From Nematostella vectensis (taxonomy: Eukaryota > Cnidaria > Anthozoa > Actiniaria > Edwardsiidae): a stretch of DNA of 64,000 bases. This document shows, piece after piece, positions 33,067 through 44,910 of this stretch. The first letter of the stretch is position 1. Each line of letters opens with the position of its first letter. The stretch covers positions 8,357,219-8,421,218 of the forward strand of contig NC_064046.1 of assembly GCF_932526225.1 (NCBI RefSeq), given 5' to 3'. Position numbers and translations under genes: made by a program. Under the pieces are notes generated by a model that searched no databases, was not told where the DNA came from, and saw only the letters and a program-made list of their open reading frames with translations.

Positions 33067-35017
33067 GTTTGCTCATTCGCGTAGCCTCGACTTGCCCGAT
33101 GGCGTTTAGCTGTTTAGCACGCCCTTCTTCTTTTAAGATCGTGGGTACATAAGTAAAGAGTTTGATTAATTTATAGTGAAATGAAGTCATTATCATCCAT
33201 TTAAAGAAAAATATTGATTACTAAAACACAATTAGACTGGTTCTTACAAGAACGCAGCAGCGCACCACTAGGTTGATCGAACAAAGTTTTCTTCGCTGCG
33301 CTTGCATAACCTCTCTCGGATCTAAAATAAATTAGAATTACTTGAAGGGAAACAGAAATCGGGAGTCAACCCGCCATCTGAAGTGTACTTTATCTGTTGT
33401 CAGTGGTCATTGATTTATTGTTGACAAAAGATCGGATTACATCACGAACTCTACCAAGACGCTATCAGACGTCGTCATAACATCGGACACACTGCGCATA
33501 AAATAATCAATTGATAACTGTGCTACATTCTCACAAAACGGCTTGCTATACACGTCAAATAACATTGTTTAATGACCTTGGAAAAGGAAATATTCACCGT
33601 AGAAGGCAGTATTTCAGGTGAGTGGTCCGTTTTGTGTAGCGCGTATCGATAAGTAGCTAACTACGGATAATGGTCCCCCCCTCTTATAAGGCGCGGAACG
33701 TCCATAAGGCGACTTCCAGTGCTGGATATTACTTACAGATAATGGTACCCCCTCTTATGAGGCGTGGAACTTCCATTAAGGCGACTTCTCTGGACATTCA
33801 GTGCTGGATATTACTTACAAATGTGTACCTAATTCATGATAATAATTAGCACTGCATATGGTTTTACATAGAGATATCATCGTTGAATTGTATATGAAAT
33901 TATTTTATTATCTGAGGCAGCAGACGTTTTTGCATACACAGCTAGGCTATCTTTGCTTATTACAGTATCAATTTTGTTATTATCTAATTTTGTAGAATAA
34001 TTTGTGGGTTAATTTGCTCGCCTGGGAAATTTGTTAGCGACGGAGGAATGCTATTCTCTCGTTAATCTTTAACTGTTTGTTTGTAGTTGTTTTTTATTGT
34101 CAGAAAATTAAAAAAGCCTCAACATTCACGCACAAATTGAGATAAAATAAATTTAGAGAGATGTCCTGTTTTTTATTCCTTATCGTTTTGAAAGCAAGAA
34201 CCCAGTAAAATGTGTAATAAAATCAAGAACTCTATTTGAAAGGGCCGTGCGGAGGGTCAGTTTAAAAGTAAACTATACGGAGGGATATAGGAAGCTTGAA
34301 ATACAATTTGAATTGAAAAATCCTTTCAAAAACACCATGAAAAAAACTTTGTCCTCCTACAAAAAACAATAATAAAACATATATGATAAAATGAGGACTC
34401 TCCTTTTTTTTCTTTAGTATGAAGGGTGGCTTTTATTCTTTCTCGTTATTTTTTGTTTATTCAGTCATATTTTTTCTTTCAAAGTTCGTGAGTTAAATAT
34501 CTAATTGCAGTAACTGCTTTGCTTTTCGTTTTACCCTTGTTAAACTTATTTCCCTTCACGTTTTTAAAATAATCCGATTAACAGTCAAACATTTCTTTAG
34601 AGTGGGACAAGTTTAGTGATGCTGCTACTTTAACGCTTCACAAGTTGGACTGTTCTAGAGCTCGATAATTAGCACCGAGGCAAGCTCGATTAGTTCGTTT
34701 TGTGTTTTCAGCGCAAAACTAACAAAAGGTGGATTACCATAGTCAAACAATTGTATGTGTCAGTTCCGTGAATACGGCACGAAATTTGCCCGATCATGTC
34801 TTCCATTAGACCTTTCAGCTGTACTTCTGGGCTTTTTTGACTTACAAAGAAATTTTAAAACGTTTTATTTTTCATGGAACCACCAAGGTGTGGCTTCAAA
34901 CTTTGAAAACTGATCAACTTCACTGTTTGTTTTGATGAAAGTACACCATCGTACTTTAGCCACGTTTAATTAAACCTTCCTTATTTCCAACACAGGCTTC
35001 TTTTAGGAGATGTCTGA
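33067..35017. promoter_or_regulatory. Upstream region of ubiquitin-like/ankyrin gene B
   Basis: A gene-free stretch of 1.95 kb, apart from a possible 5' exon at 33572-33617. A diverged tandem duplication of about 75-90 bp (GATAATGGT-CCCCCTCTTAT to GTGCTGGATATTACTTACA) lies at about 33661-33825. No promoter motif is assigned. Confidence 0.4.
33572..33617 (+). other. Possible 5' exon of ubiquitin-like/ankyrin gene B
   Basis: ATG at 33572 opens 15 codons and ends at a strong donor (TCAG|GTGAGT) in phase 1. It could be a 5' untranslated exon, or the coding start if spliced to 35019 (weak acceptor CTGAG), which would bring in the residues before 35069 that look like the first strand of the ubiquitin-like fold. 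This is speculative. Confidence 0.3.
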
Positions 35018-35068
35018 GGGAAAACAGTCGAAAGAAAGAATATTGTGTGTATTGTCGCGGTAAATGCA

Positions 35069-38000
35069 ATGGGAGAAGAGACGTTTCAAGTTTTTGCTGC
35101 GTTGCCAACAGAAGATGTCTGTACACTTCGCGACCTAACTACAGACATGCATGTGTTTCAACTCAAATCACGCATTGAGTTAAAAACTGGGATTCCGGGA
35201 GATATTCAGCGCCTTCATTTCATGAATAAAGAGCTCTACGATGATGCGACACTGGCAAAGGTTAACCTGAAACAAGGATGTATTGTCAGGATTAAAATGG
35301 ATTCAAATTATGAAAGTTTATTCGACGCATGTTGGAGAGGCGACCTGTACGAAGTCTTCCAAAACGGGGTTCAATTTCTCGACGAGAGTGAGTTTCAAGG
35401 ATATAATATTGCGCTTTGGAATAGACTTGTTGTGCAAAGGGCTACGCATGCCTTATTTATGGCAAGTCATAGAGGGTATTTAGGACTTGTTATAGAATTA
35501 TTAAATCAAAGTGCGGCTGATATAAACGGGAAAACTCGTTTTGGAAGAACTTCTCTTCACGTAGCAGCATACCAAGGGTTTGTTGGTTGTGTCTCGTTGT
35601 TGCTCTCAGAAGGTGCATTGTGTAACCAGGTGGATTTCAATGGTAAAACGGCTCTGTCCCTAGCAAGCGAAAACGGGCACATGTATTGCGAGCGGCGTCT
35701 CTGGCTGTACCAACTGAGCTTGAATGCGTTCAATGAGAAAAGAGACAATTTAGAGTCAAGGAAAAGTCAAGAAAGCATTGATAATCTAAGGTAAGATAAG
35801 TAACGAGTGGCTGTTTATTGGCATTTTTTTTAATGTGCCTTTGCTTAACAAGATTCTCCATTATCAACAAAAGACAAAAAACTATAGGAAGTTGTATAGA
35901 GTACCATTTAACCCTGTATCAAATTCCCTCGAATTAGCATCAAATTAACAAGTATTTCCTTGACCTGAAAGTCTCAAAATGCTGTGCCCATTTACTCATT
36001 GTTGCACATTGTTGCATAACTAGCTAGAGATAACTGAAGTTTCACAACCCTTCTTTTATACCTTATTAAATGCATTATTTCAGAAAAAAAAATTTCTAGA
36101 CGTCTATTGTACAGACAGACACAAACAATAATGATGAGACACAAAAAAAACATTCCATTGTTGCTACAAAACAACGGGAGGCTGGTACTGGGCTCGCTTT
36201 GCATGCTGGCTGGTCCAGAATGCTTTTCGGTCATGCTCATGTACGAATATGAGTACGACAGTGCTGAAAAACGCAAGACTAGTTCCAGTACCGCGCGGTT
36301 AAACCAGCCTTTTTGTTTTGAAATGGCTGGGTTTTACCGGCGAACTGTCACATTTTGGCGAATGCTAAGAAAACTAGATCAAACCTAAGGCTAAAATTTT
36401 CTTTGACTCCCTCATTATCAAACAAATCTGTCATCTTTTGTACAGTATGGTTTTAATGCTGTACAGTAAGTCAAACAGCGACCGAAGTCAGCCTATCGTA
36501 CCTTTACTCGAACGATTCAACACTGAGATTTTGTTTGTTTTCGCCAGAACACGCGTATGCGCATACGTTATTCAGCACTGTCTATGAGTACATGCTCGAA
36601 TGTCCAGCTCATTTTGCGGCCTCCAAAGGCTCTCCATAGTTTATGTCGCCTACCCTCCGAGTCGTACCCAGGATGCTTTACGTTGCACTGAAATGTTTGG
36701 ACTTTTATGTGGTCGGGAGGTAAGAAATGTCCTGAGTACCAGAAATTCTTACGTCTATTAAGGGGCTGTTCACATTATACAGGAATGAGTTTAATTCTTA
36801 AATGAGTTCTTCCCATCCCCAAATATTTTTCTGTATCTGTTAATATGATACTAGAAACAAATTTCGTTCCTTTCGGAATGAACTTATCCCGGTTTTCGTT
36901 CTAGTAACGACTTCTCTAAATTTTCCAACAGGTTATCTCCGAAAAAGTCATTGGCATTCAGGGCAAAGGAGAGGCTCGATAGCAAGGTTGGTCAATAATG
37001 TGTTATCTTTCTTTTTTCGTCAATGTACAATCGACGAGACGTACGCTTCAAGCGCGTCGCTCTAGTCCTTTAGCTGCCCATGAAAGACTGAAGTAAAAGT
37101 CGTGAACGTTGATAGTAAGTTCTGGGTTTTTTTTACAGCCAGCCACATCATGTTTTTCTGAGAAAAATGTTGTCGTTGTCATTAATTATTATTTTTTTGC
37201 AAGACAAGTTGCAACTGAAAAGTTGAATTATTGCAGGAACTTCACTTCCATCTCCCTCGGGTTCAGCTCTCCAGTGGCTCAACAACATCAACACCTGTTC
37301 ACCACAAACCAGCCCCTCGCTCACAGTTCCCGCTCATGCAAATCGCCGAAAAATACAGAAAAGAGCTGCAAATTATCGAGAATTCTAGTATCCCGGATGT
37401 TCAGGAAGGACCGAGACAGCCAATAAGACCAAAAACGGCGCCAGGCCCCTCTCGGGTAAAACTCGCTGCGAAAAGAACTGGTGAACAAGACATTGTTGAC
37501 CAAGTACAGAGGGCAAATGTTGCGAGCACCCCTAAAACTCATGGCGACAGAGAACACAATGAGGAAGTGACTTGTCAGTCACATGATGAACAGACAGACT
37601 CCGTGAATGGTTAGAATTAGGGAATTTCTAGTGTTGGAAATTTTCTTTTTGTCGTTGTGGTTGTTGCTGCATATGCTGCTTGTGCTATGTTTTCATGGTG
37701 ATCATGATGGCGATTGATACGTTCTTTTATATTAAAGTACATAAAAAAGCACAAAGGAAATTATACCGCCAAATCAACTCCACTTTTTGTTGACAAAAAC
37801 TTTGTTTAAATTTTCCAGATCATTCTCCTACTGCGAATAAAAATAATAATGATGACACTACGCCAAACACTGCTCTAAGCGACAAATGCGAAAGGTTCGT
37901 TAACACTCAATTAACCATGTGGGGCATTGTTATTAATATTATGTTCTTTTTCTTTATCATTACTCATCAGAATGTATGCCAACAGCGGAAATTAGAATTT

Positions 38001-39112
38001 TGGTCATCTAGCAGACTCAAGTGTCTTTTCCATTTCACAGATCTTCATCAGGAAACGTCATTCGCAAACTTGATGTTGTGATTTCAACCTCAAAAGAAAA
38101 ATACAAACAAGAAAACCCAGCTTCGCAAAACGAAACCCCTGCCCAGTTACCAGCAGAAAGCCAAGAGTCTGCCAACTCCGAGATTTTTATTGATGTATCT
38201 GAGCAAGCATACAGGCGGAAAAAAACGGCACAAACATTTGAGCACTGGCTCGAAATGAAGCGAAATCAAAACAAGCTAAGGCCTAGCACTGCCACTAGTC
38301 CTCCAAGCAAAAGTAAGCTAGGGAAAAGCATTGATCCGGAAGCTTTCAGAGAATGGTTAAGCAACAAAAAGCAAAGAGATCATAGCAGAAGTTTTTCCGA
38401 TTCAAGTTCGTCCCCAAGAAAGGGTTTTATTAGTTCGGGTCTCACTTTTGAAGAGTGGCTTCGGAACAAAGCGAAAGCGGCAAAGGAGAATCACGTGAAC
38501 GATACTGACGAAAATGGCGGGAACACACAAAAACGCGCGCGTGTCGCAAACTTGGCGGGAAAAACTTACGATGAATGGCTAAACGAAAAAATAAAACAAG
38601 CGCAGGCAACACGAGACGTTGGAAATAATCAAGGTGAGAAAAATGTCTCTAAGAGCGGAAAGTCTTTTGAGGTCTGGCTATTAGAGAAACGGAATCAAAA
38701 ACAAATTGAGGCCATTCATAAAGCTACGACTGAAAAGCTCGAACAAAAAAGGCTAGAGTTTGAGCAGTATCAGAAATATATGAGCCCGCACTACAAGACC
38801 TTTGACGAATGGTTGGCAATCAAGAAACAGGAGAATCTAATAGAACGATTTCGTGCCGAAAACCAGCCCAAAAAATACGAAGAAATTCCAATAGAGGAGA
38901 GAGAAAAGGACTCTAGTTTGGTATATAGTATATGGTTGACTTCCAAGTATGTTCAAGAAATGCAGGAAGAGGAAAAGAAATATCAGGAAATGGTGGAAAA
39001 GTGGAAAAGAAAGGAACAGCAGCGCGCTCAAATGAAACGAATTGTGCTGGCAAACAGGGCGAAGAAGACCTTCATACGAAATCACATGCGAGCAAAGTCC
39101 GCTGAGCCATGA
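35069..39112 (+). CDS. Ubiquitin-like/ankyrin protein with seven W-L-x-x-K repeats (ANKUB1-like), copy B
   Basis: Exons are 35069-35790, 36932-36986, 37237-37609, 37819-37894 and 38041-39112, with GT-AG borders and compatible phases, giving 765 residues from the first in-frame ATG. A ubiquitin-like fold covers about residues 1-80 (IPGDIQRLHFMNKELYDD). Ankyrin repeats follow at about 120-215 (ALFMASHRG, FGRTSLHVAAYQG, GKTALSLASENG). The last exon carries seven W-L repeats: FEHWLEMK, FREWLSNK, FEEWLRNK, YDEWLNEK, FEVWLLEK, FDEWLAIK and YSIWLTSK, spaced by basic helical linkers. It is a clear paralogue of the minus-strand gene at 13660-15428, whose second exon is also 55 nt long. The start is uncertain because the open frame extends back to 35018 and encodes VCIVAVNAMG, which aligns with the first strand of copy A. 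The motifs suggest a microtubule or cilium role (inference). Confidence 0.85.
35791..36931. other. Intron 1 of ubiquitin-like/ankyrin gene B
   Basis: A 1.14-kb phase-2 intron. The 93-codon frame at 36107-36388 has no recognisable domain and lacks splice context. No repeat is evident. Confidence 0.6.
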
Positions 39113-39203
39113 CTTGGGTGTCAAAATTGTTTTCTTTTTGTTTAATATTCAATACCCTAATTTAGTTTGAAAAACAAAACCTGCCCTGTATTATTCTATA
39201 TTT

Positions 39204-39209
39204 AATAAA
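39204..39209 (+). terminator. Polyadenylation signal AATAAA of gene B
   Basis: The canonical hexamer lies 92 bp beyond the stop codon, in TTTAATAAATAG. Confidence 0.6.
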
Positions 39210-40130
39210 TAGAATCAAGCTGTTTTAGCTGTTGGATCGATTGAAATTAAGAGGATTTTATTGACGACTGAGATGAACATCTTATTTGCATAGGGTTTCA
39301 TAGCCTACAAAACCACGCGTCACGCCAGTCGGATCGACGGGATTTAATTAGAAGAATACACAATTTTAATTGAATCATATGACACACATATGCCTTTGTG
39401 AATTTTACAAATTATGCATTCTCGGGCAGGGCTTCGAGGTCACAGGCGCGAAAACGAGGCAGAACAACGCCACCGCATTGTTCTCGCGCCTAGCTAACGA
39501 CGCCCTGGGTGCCCTATGGTCTATATTCGGCAGCAGACGCCTATTTCGTTTGTTTGCCATTTATTATAGTATAGTATACCGTTATATAGAAATAAGGGAT
39601 TATGGCCAATGTAGAGTATAATAAGAGTATAAGTAATAGAATAAAACGGTTAACTTAATGTAAAAAATACAAAGAGTTATTGTGTGTTATAACAAGTTGC
39701 CACAATTTTTAGTATTTCTTATTTCTTATCTTTATTTTATTTCTTCTTGATTTTATGTTAGGAAGCTGTAATTGGTAGGAAATAGTGTTTCATCACGGAA
39801 AACTCGATTTGTTGATCGGTAGCCATCTTGAATTTCTGGCTTCGCACGTTTTTCTCGACCAAGCTGTATAGGACGCCAGACTATCGCGGCTTCTGAGTAC
39901 GAGACTGATAGAACGCAGGTATTGCTCGCCGCGGAGCCTCGAATCTGTCTTTTCCCTGGACTCGGTTAACCTAAACCCTATAAAACAAGCGCAAACATAA
40001 CAATCGTCCAGGGGTAGACGGGGCTGATCGTCCCATCTTTTAGGGGTTGTTTAAGGATTTTTCCGATGCTGCTATCTTTCAGGGTATAAATTTCGATCAA
40101 CTGCTATTCTTTTCCGATTCTGCTATCTCT
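39210..40130. other. Unassigned intergenic DNA
   Basis: Unique AT-rich DNA. The 83-codon frame at 39370-39621 has no domain. CCGAT-CTGCTATCT occurs twice just before the array (about 40064 and 40115), perhaps a degraded flank repeat. Confidence 0.5.
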
Positions 40131-42556
40131 TACTGAGGGTTCTGCGTGTCTGGAGGGGAGTCTGAGGGTTCTGCGTGTCTGGAGGGGGATCTGAGGGTTC
40201 TGCGTGTCTTGAGGGAAGTCTGAGGGTTTTGCGTGTCTTGAGGGGAGTCTGAGGGTTCTGCGTGTCTTGAGGGGAGTCTGAGGGTTCTGCGTGTCTGGAG
40301 GGGAGTCTGAGGGTTTTGCGTGTCTGGAGGGAAGTCTGAGGGTTCTGCGTGTCTTGAGGGGAGTCTGAGGGTTTTGCGTGTCTGGAGGGGAGTCTGAGGG
40401 TTTTGCGTGTCTGGAGTGGGGTCTGAGGGTTTCGCGTGTCTGGAGGGGGATCTGAGGGTTTTGCGTGTCTTGAGTGGGGTCTGAGGGTTTCGCGTGTCTG
40501 GAGGGGGATCTGAGGGTTTTGCGTGTCTTGAGGGGAGTCTGAGGGTTTCGCGTGTCTGGAGGGGGATCTGAGGGTTTTGCGTGTCTTGAGGGGAGTCTGA
40601 GGGTTCTGCGTGTCTGGAGGGGGGTCTGAGGGTTCTGCGTGTCTTGAGGGAAGTCTGAGGGTTTTGCGTGTCTGGAGGGAAGTCTGAGGGTTCTGCGTGT
40701 CTTGAGGGGAGTCTGAGGGTTCTGCGTGTCTTGAGGGAAGTCTGAGGGTTCTGCGTGTCTTGAGGGAAGTCTGAGGGTTCTGCGTGTCTTGAGGGAAGTC
40801 TGAGGGTTCTGCGTGTCTAGAGGGGGTCTGAGGGTTCTGCGTGTCTTGAGGGAAGTCTGAGGGTTCTGCGTGTCTTGATGGGGATCTGAGGGTTCTGCAT
40901 GTCTGGAGGGGAGTCTGAGGGATCTGCGTGTCTGGAGGGGGGTCTGAGGGTTCAGCGTGTCTGGAGGGGAGTCTGAGGGTTTTTCGTGTCTTGAGGGGAG
41001 TCTGAGGGTTTTGCGTGTCTGGAGGGGGATCTGAGGGTTTTGCGTGTCTGGAGGGGGGTCTGAGGGTTCTGCGTGTCTGGAGGGGAGTCTGAGGGTTTTG
41101 CGTGTCTGGAGGGGGATCTGAGGGTTTTGCGTGTCTCGAGGGGGGTCTGAGGGTTCTGCGTGTCTGGAGGGGGGTCTGAGGGTTCTGCGTGTCTGGAGGG
41201 GAGTCTGAGGGTTTTGCGTGTCTGGAGGGGGATCTGAGGGTTTTGCGTGTCTGGAGGGGGGTCTGAGGGTTCTGCGTGTCTTGAGGGGAGTCTGAGGGTT
41301 CTGCGTGTCTGGAGGGGGGTCTGAGGGTTTTTCGTGTCTTGAGGGGAGTCTGAGGGTTTTGCGTGTCTGGAGGGGGATCTGAGGGTTTTGCGTGTCTGGA
41401 GGGGGTCTGAGGGTTCTGCGTGTCTGGAGGGGAGTCTGAGGGTTTTGCGTGTCTGGAGGGGGATCTGAGGGTTTTGCGTGTCTCGAGGGGGGTCTGAGGG
41501 TTCTGCGTGTCTGGACGGGGGTCTGAGGGTTCTGCGTGTCTGGAGGGGAGTCTGAGGGTTTTGCGTGTCTGGAGGGGGATCTGAGGGTTTTGCGTGTCTG
41601 GAGGGGGGTCTGAGGGTTCTGCGTGTCTTGAGGGGAGTCTGAGGGTTCTGCGTGTCTGGAGGGGGGTCTGAGGGTTTTTCGTGTCTTGAGGGGAGTCTGA
41701 GGGTTTTGCGTGTCTGGAGGGGGATCTGAGGGTTTTGCGTGTCTGGAGGGGGATCTGAGGGTTTTGCGTGTCTGGAGGGGGATCTGAGGGTTTTGCGTGT
41801 CTGGAGGGGGATCTGAGGGTTTTGCGTGTCTTGAGAGGGATCTGAGGGTTCTGTGTGTCTGGAGGGGGATCTGAGGGTTCTGTGTGTCTGGAGGGGGATC
41901 TGAGGGTTTTGCGTGTCTGGAGGGGGGTCTGAGGGTTTTGCGTGTCTTGAGAGGGATCTGAGGGTTCTGTGTGTCTGGAGGGGGATCTGAGGGTTTTGCG
42001 TGTCTGGAGGGGAATCTGAGGGTTTTGCGTGTCTTGAGGGGGGTCTGAGGGTTTTGCGTGTCTGAAGGGGGGTCTGAGGGTTTTGCGTGTCTTGAGAGGG
42101 ATCTGAGGGTTCTGTGTGTCTGGAGGGGGATCTGAGGGTTCTGCGTGTCTGGAGGGGGATCTGAGGGTTTTGCGTGTCTGGAGGGGGATCTGAGGGTTTT
42201 GCGTGTCTTGAGGGGGGTCTGAGGGTTTTGCGTGTCTGGAGGGGGATCTGAGGGTTTTGCGTGTCTGGAGGGGAATCTGAGGGTTTTGCGTGTCTGGAGG
42301 GGAATCTGAGGGTTTTGCGTGTCTTGAGGGGAGTCTGAGGGTTTTGCGTGTCTGAAGGGGGGTCTGAGGGTTCCGCGTGTCTGGAGGGGTTCTGAGGGTT
42401 CTGCGTGTCTGGAGGGGAGTCTGAGGGTTTTGCGTGTCTGGGGGGGGGGGGGGGGGTTCTGAGGGTTTTGCGTGTCTCGAGGGGAGTCTGAGGGTTCTGC
42501 GTGTCTGGAGGGGGGTCTGAGGGTTCTGCGTGTCTGAAGGGGGGTCTGAGGGTTCC
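40131..42556. repeat. 29-bp G-rich minisatellite, about 83 units
   Basis: The unit is close to GGGTTTTGCGTGTCTGGAGG followed by GGGATCTGA. The common variants are TTTTGCG or TTCTGCG, TCTTGAG or TCTGGAG, and GGGGATC, GGGGAGTC or GGGGGTC. One long G-run occurs near 42440-42456. Since 29 is not a multiple of three and the unit lacks minus-strand stops, an 872-codon minus-strand frame (42722-40104) and a 540-codon overlapping frame exist; both encode only the array. Confidence 0.95.
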
Positions 42557-42956
42557 GGACCCTAACCTCCTCAAGTGCGAGATGACTTCGACTCCTGTAT
42601 CTTAGCAATAGAATGAAATCACTTTTTATTACACCAACATATATCGGGCAGTGAATATGAGAAATGAGCAATCTTCTCTTCTCAATCTTCTCAATATCTA
42701 AGATTAATTTTTGAGAAATCATTCCACTCGATAGAGCGTTTGGGTGGAGGCTGGTGCAACCGTCGGTGAGGTGGATCGTGTGACTGTCCCGAAAGGCCGT
42801 GTGGTCCCTCGTGGAAGCTTTTCTAAGCTTGGTGTTGCCGGGGTGACGTTAATAGGGGGCCAGGGATTTCTTACTTGGAGTTATGGCTTTAATTGCGATA
42901 TGTCATCGAGTTTGGTAAGATATCCATAGAGCCTTAGATATTAATCAGGGGATTTA
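42557..42956. other. Short unassigned spacer
   Basis: About 400 bp between two tandem repeats. The 61-codon frame at 42744-42929 has no domain. Confidence 0.5.
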
Positions 42957-43074
42957 ACACCATCACCACTACCACCACCATCATCATCATCATCATCATC
43001 ATCAGCACCATCACCATCACCACCACCACCACCATCACCATCACCATCACCATCACCATCACCATCACCATCAC
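42957..43074. repeat. CAC/ATC trinucleotide-hexanucleotide simple repeat
   Basis: Runs of CATCAT and CACCAT (consensus CACCATCACCATCACCAT) of about 118 bp. One frame would encode polyhistidine, but there is no gene context. Confidence 0.92.
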
Positions 43075-43669
43075 CAGGGCTCTGGGACGAATTTAGAGTA
43101 AGTGCAAGTTACTGTTTTAATCAACCAAGCAATAATCGTTCAATAAAACTGACTTGCGGGCCCGCATACATACAATAGATACAATATAATAAATAAATTT
43201 AGGCACTGCCTTAAAAAGGAACCATTTTTATTTCCAATTTTCATATGGAGAATCTTTGGGTAGTTTAGGGGTATGACCCCTGAAGAATAGAGTTTCTAAA
43301 CTAGAATTTCTTTTGATAATAAGAAAGAGATCCATAATATATAGATTTAGGCACTGCCTAAAGGCGGAGCCAGCATTTAATACCTTTTTGTGTTGACTGA
43401 TAGGGGTAGTTTTAAGGTGATCTAGGTGACTTTAAAATGTTTTTTTAAATGAGATTAATAATATGTCATTTTTTACTGCCTGTAATAATAAATTGTATTG
43501 GCCCCTCCAAATGGATCAAGCAAGCACTCGTTTAATAATATTAAATATGCAGTATAAAAGTTAACAAATACTAAACCTTGTAAGAAAAAGGCTGTGAAAA
43601 TTCAGGTGTCTTGTCTCTTGTTGACGAGAATGTTTTTCAAGAGTCTAATGGTCAATTCTTATTTCCCTT
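43075..43669. other. AT-rich intergenic DNA with a small direct repeat
   Basis: TTTAGGCACTGCCT occurs at about 43199 and 43347 in related surroundings. Nothing else is recognised. Confidence 0.45.
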
Positions 43670-44910
43670 CTTAGAAGCTCCACTATCTATATTTTTTAAT
43701 CAAAACAGCATTCTAACAAGCTTTGACTTTGAGAATATATCAAGGATGTATTATCATTCTAAAGATTTAGATTACATACTGTAGTTTTCATGTACTGCAA
43801 CTGATTATTCAGAAGAATGTGTTGAAATTAAACTCCACAAATATACCTCCATGCATTACATATTGGTGCACCCACCCTTTGGCCTTTTTTTAGAAACCCT
43901 GGATCCACTTATACGATAGGCTACTCAAAAATGAATGCAATGGAGGCAAATCCTAAATTACTGAAAGTGCTTAATTCCGATTTCTAATTTCAAACCAAAC
44001 CATGTTCATTGACCTATGTTGGGGATAGAGAGGAATAAATATACAAATAAACAAAAAGTCAATGGGGAGCGGAAAAGGGAGAAATGTGACTCAATTTTAA
44101 AAAAAATGTGACTCTATAAAAAAATATAACAATAATGCAAAAATAACTTGACTGCACACTTTCCTAGTATTTTTCCCTTTGCCTGTTACCTTTAGGTTTG
44201 ATATAAAACTTTTTTCTTTACAAATTTATTATTGAAAAAGCACAAGTTTGTTGTTATCTTTATATAATTTATAAGTACCTTCCCTTTATAGAAGTTTCAT
44301 TAATGTACACTTGTATCAAAGCTACATTCTGACCAGCTTTGCCCTTGCAAAGAAACAAATAATGGATGAAACAGCATTCCAAAGATATGATGATTTAGTT
44401 ATACATTTCAGGTGCCATACATACGGAAGTTTCGTCTATCACTTACTGATAATACTCCATCACCAAGGATATTACAGTCATGCATTACATATTGGTGCAC
44501 CCACCCTTTAGCATGGTGGCCTGCTGTTTTATAGAAACCCTGGATCCACACATGCTGATGCTACTACAAAATTAAATGCAATGGATAAGGAGAACAAATT
44601 GACTTGAGAAGTAAATTCTTAAAAAAAATATCTATGATATAAATGAAAGTAGTGCTAAATGAAAATGTCTTATTTCAAACCTAACCTATTTTAATTTATT
44701 TAGGGTGCAGAGGGGAAACAGCAAATTATATCAATTGCGGACAAAAATAGTCAGCAGAGAGAAAAAAGAAAGAAATGGGAGTATATCTTTGATGAAAAAA
44801 AAAATAGAAGTAATGCAACAACACTCTCCTAACATTACCCCATTCGTCATTATCTTTAGGTTGATAGAAAAAATATTTTCTTTACGGACTTATCATTGAT
44901 AGCAAGTATC
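43670..44910. repeat. Diverged tandem duplication, two copies of about 620 bp
   Basis: GCATTACATATTGGTGCACC with CACCCTTT is present at 43853 and 44479. It is followed in both copies by TAGAAACCCTGGATCCAC, and later by TTTAGGTT-GATA and TTTTCTTTAC (about 44192 and 44858). The order is the same in both copies, so this is an old direct duplication. Neither copy has a convincing open frame. Confidence 0.7.

Noticed and set aside
36107-36388. 93-codon frame inside intron 1 of gene B
   Set aside because: No domain, no splice-compatible borders; intronic chance frame.
40104-42722. 872-codon minus-strand open frame and overlapping 540-codon frame
   Set aside because: Nearly all of it is the 29-bp array read through; different frames of the same DNA are equally open, and codon content simply mirrors the unit.
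42957-43074. Possible histidine-rich coding exon
   Set aside because: A CAC/CAT simple repeat with no flanking open frame or splice sites.
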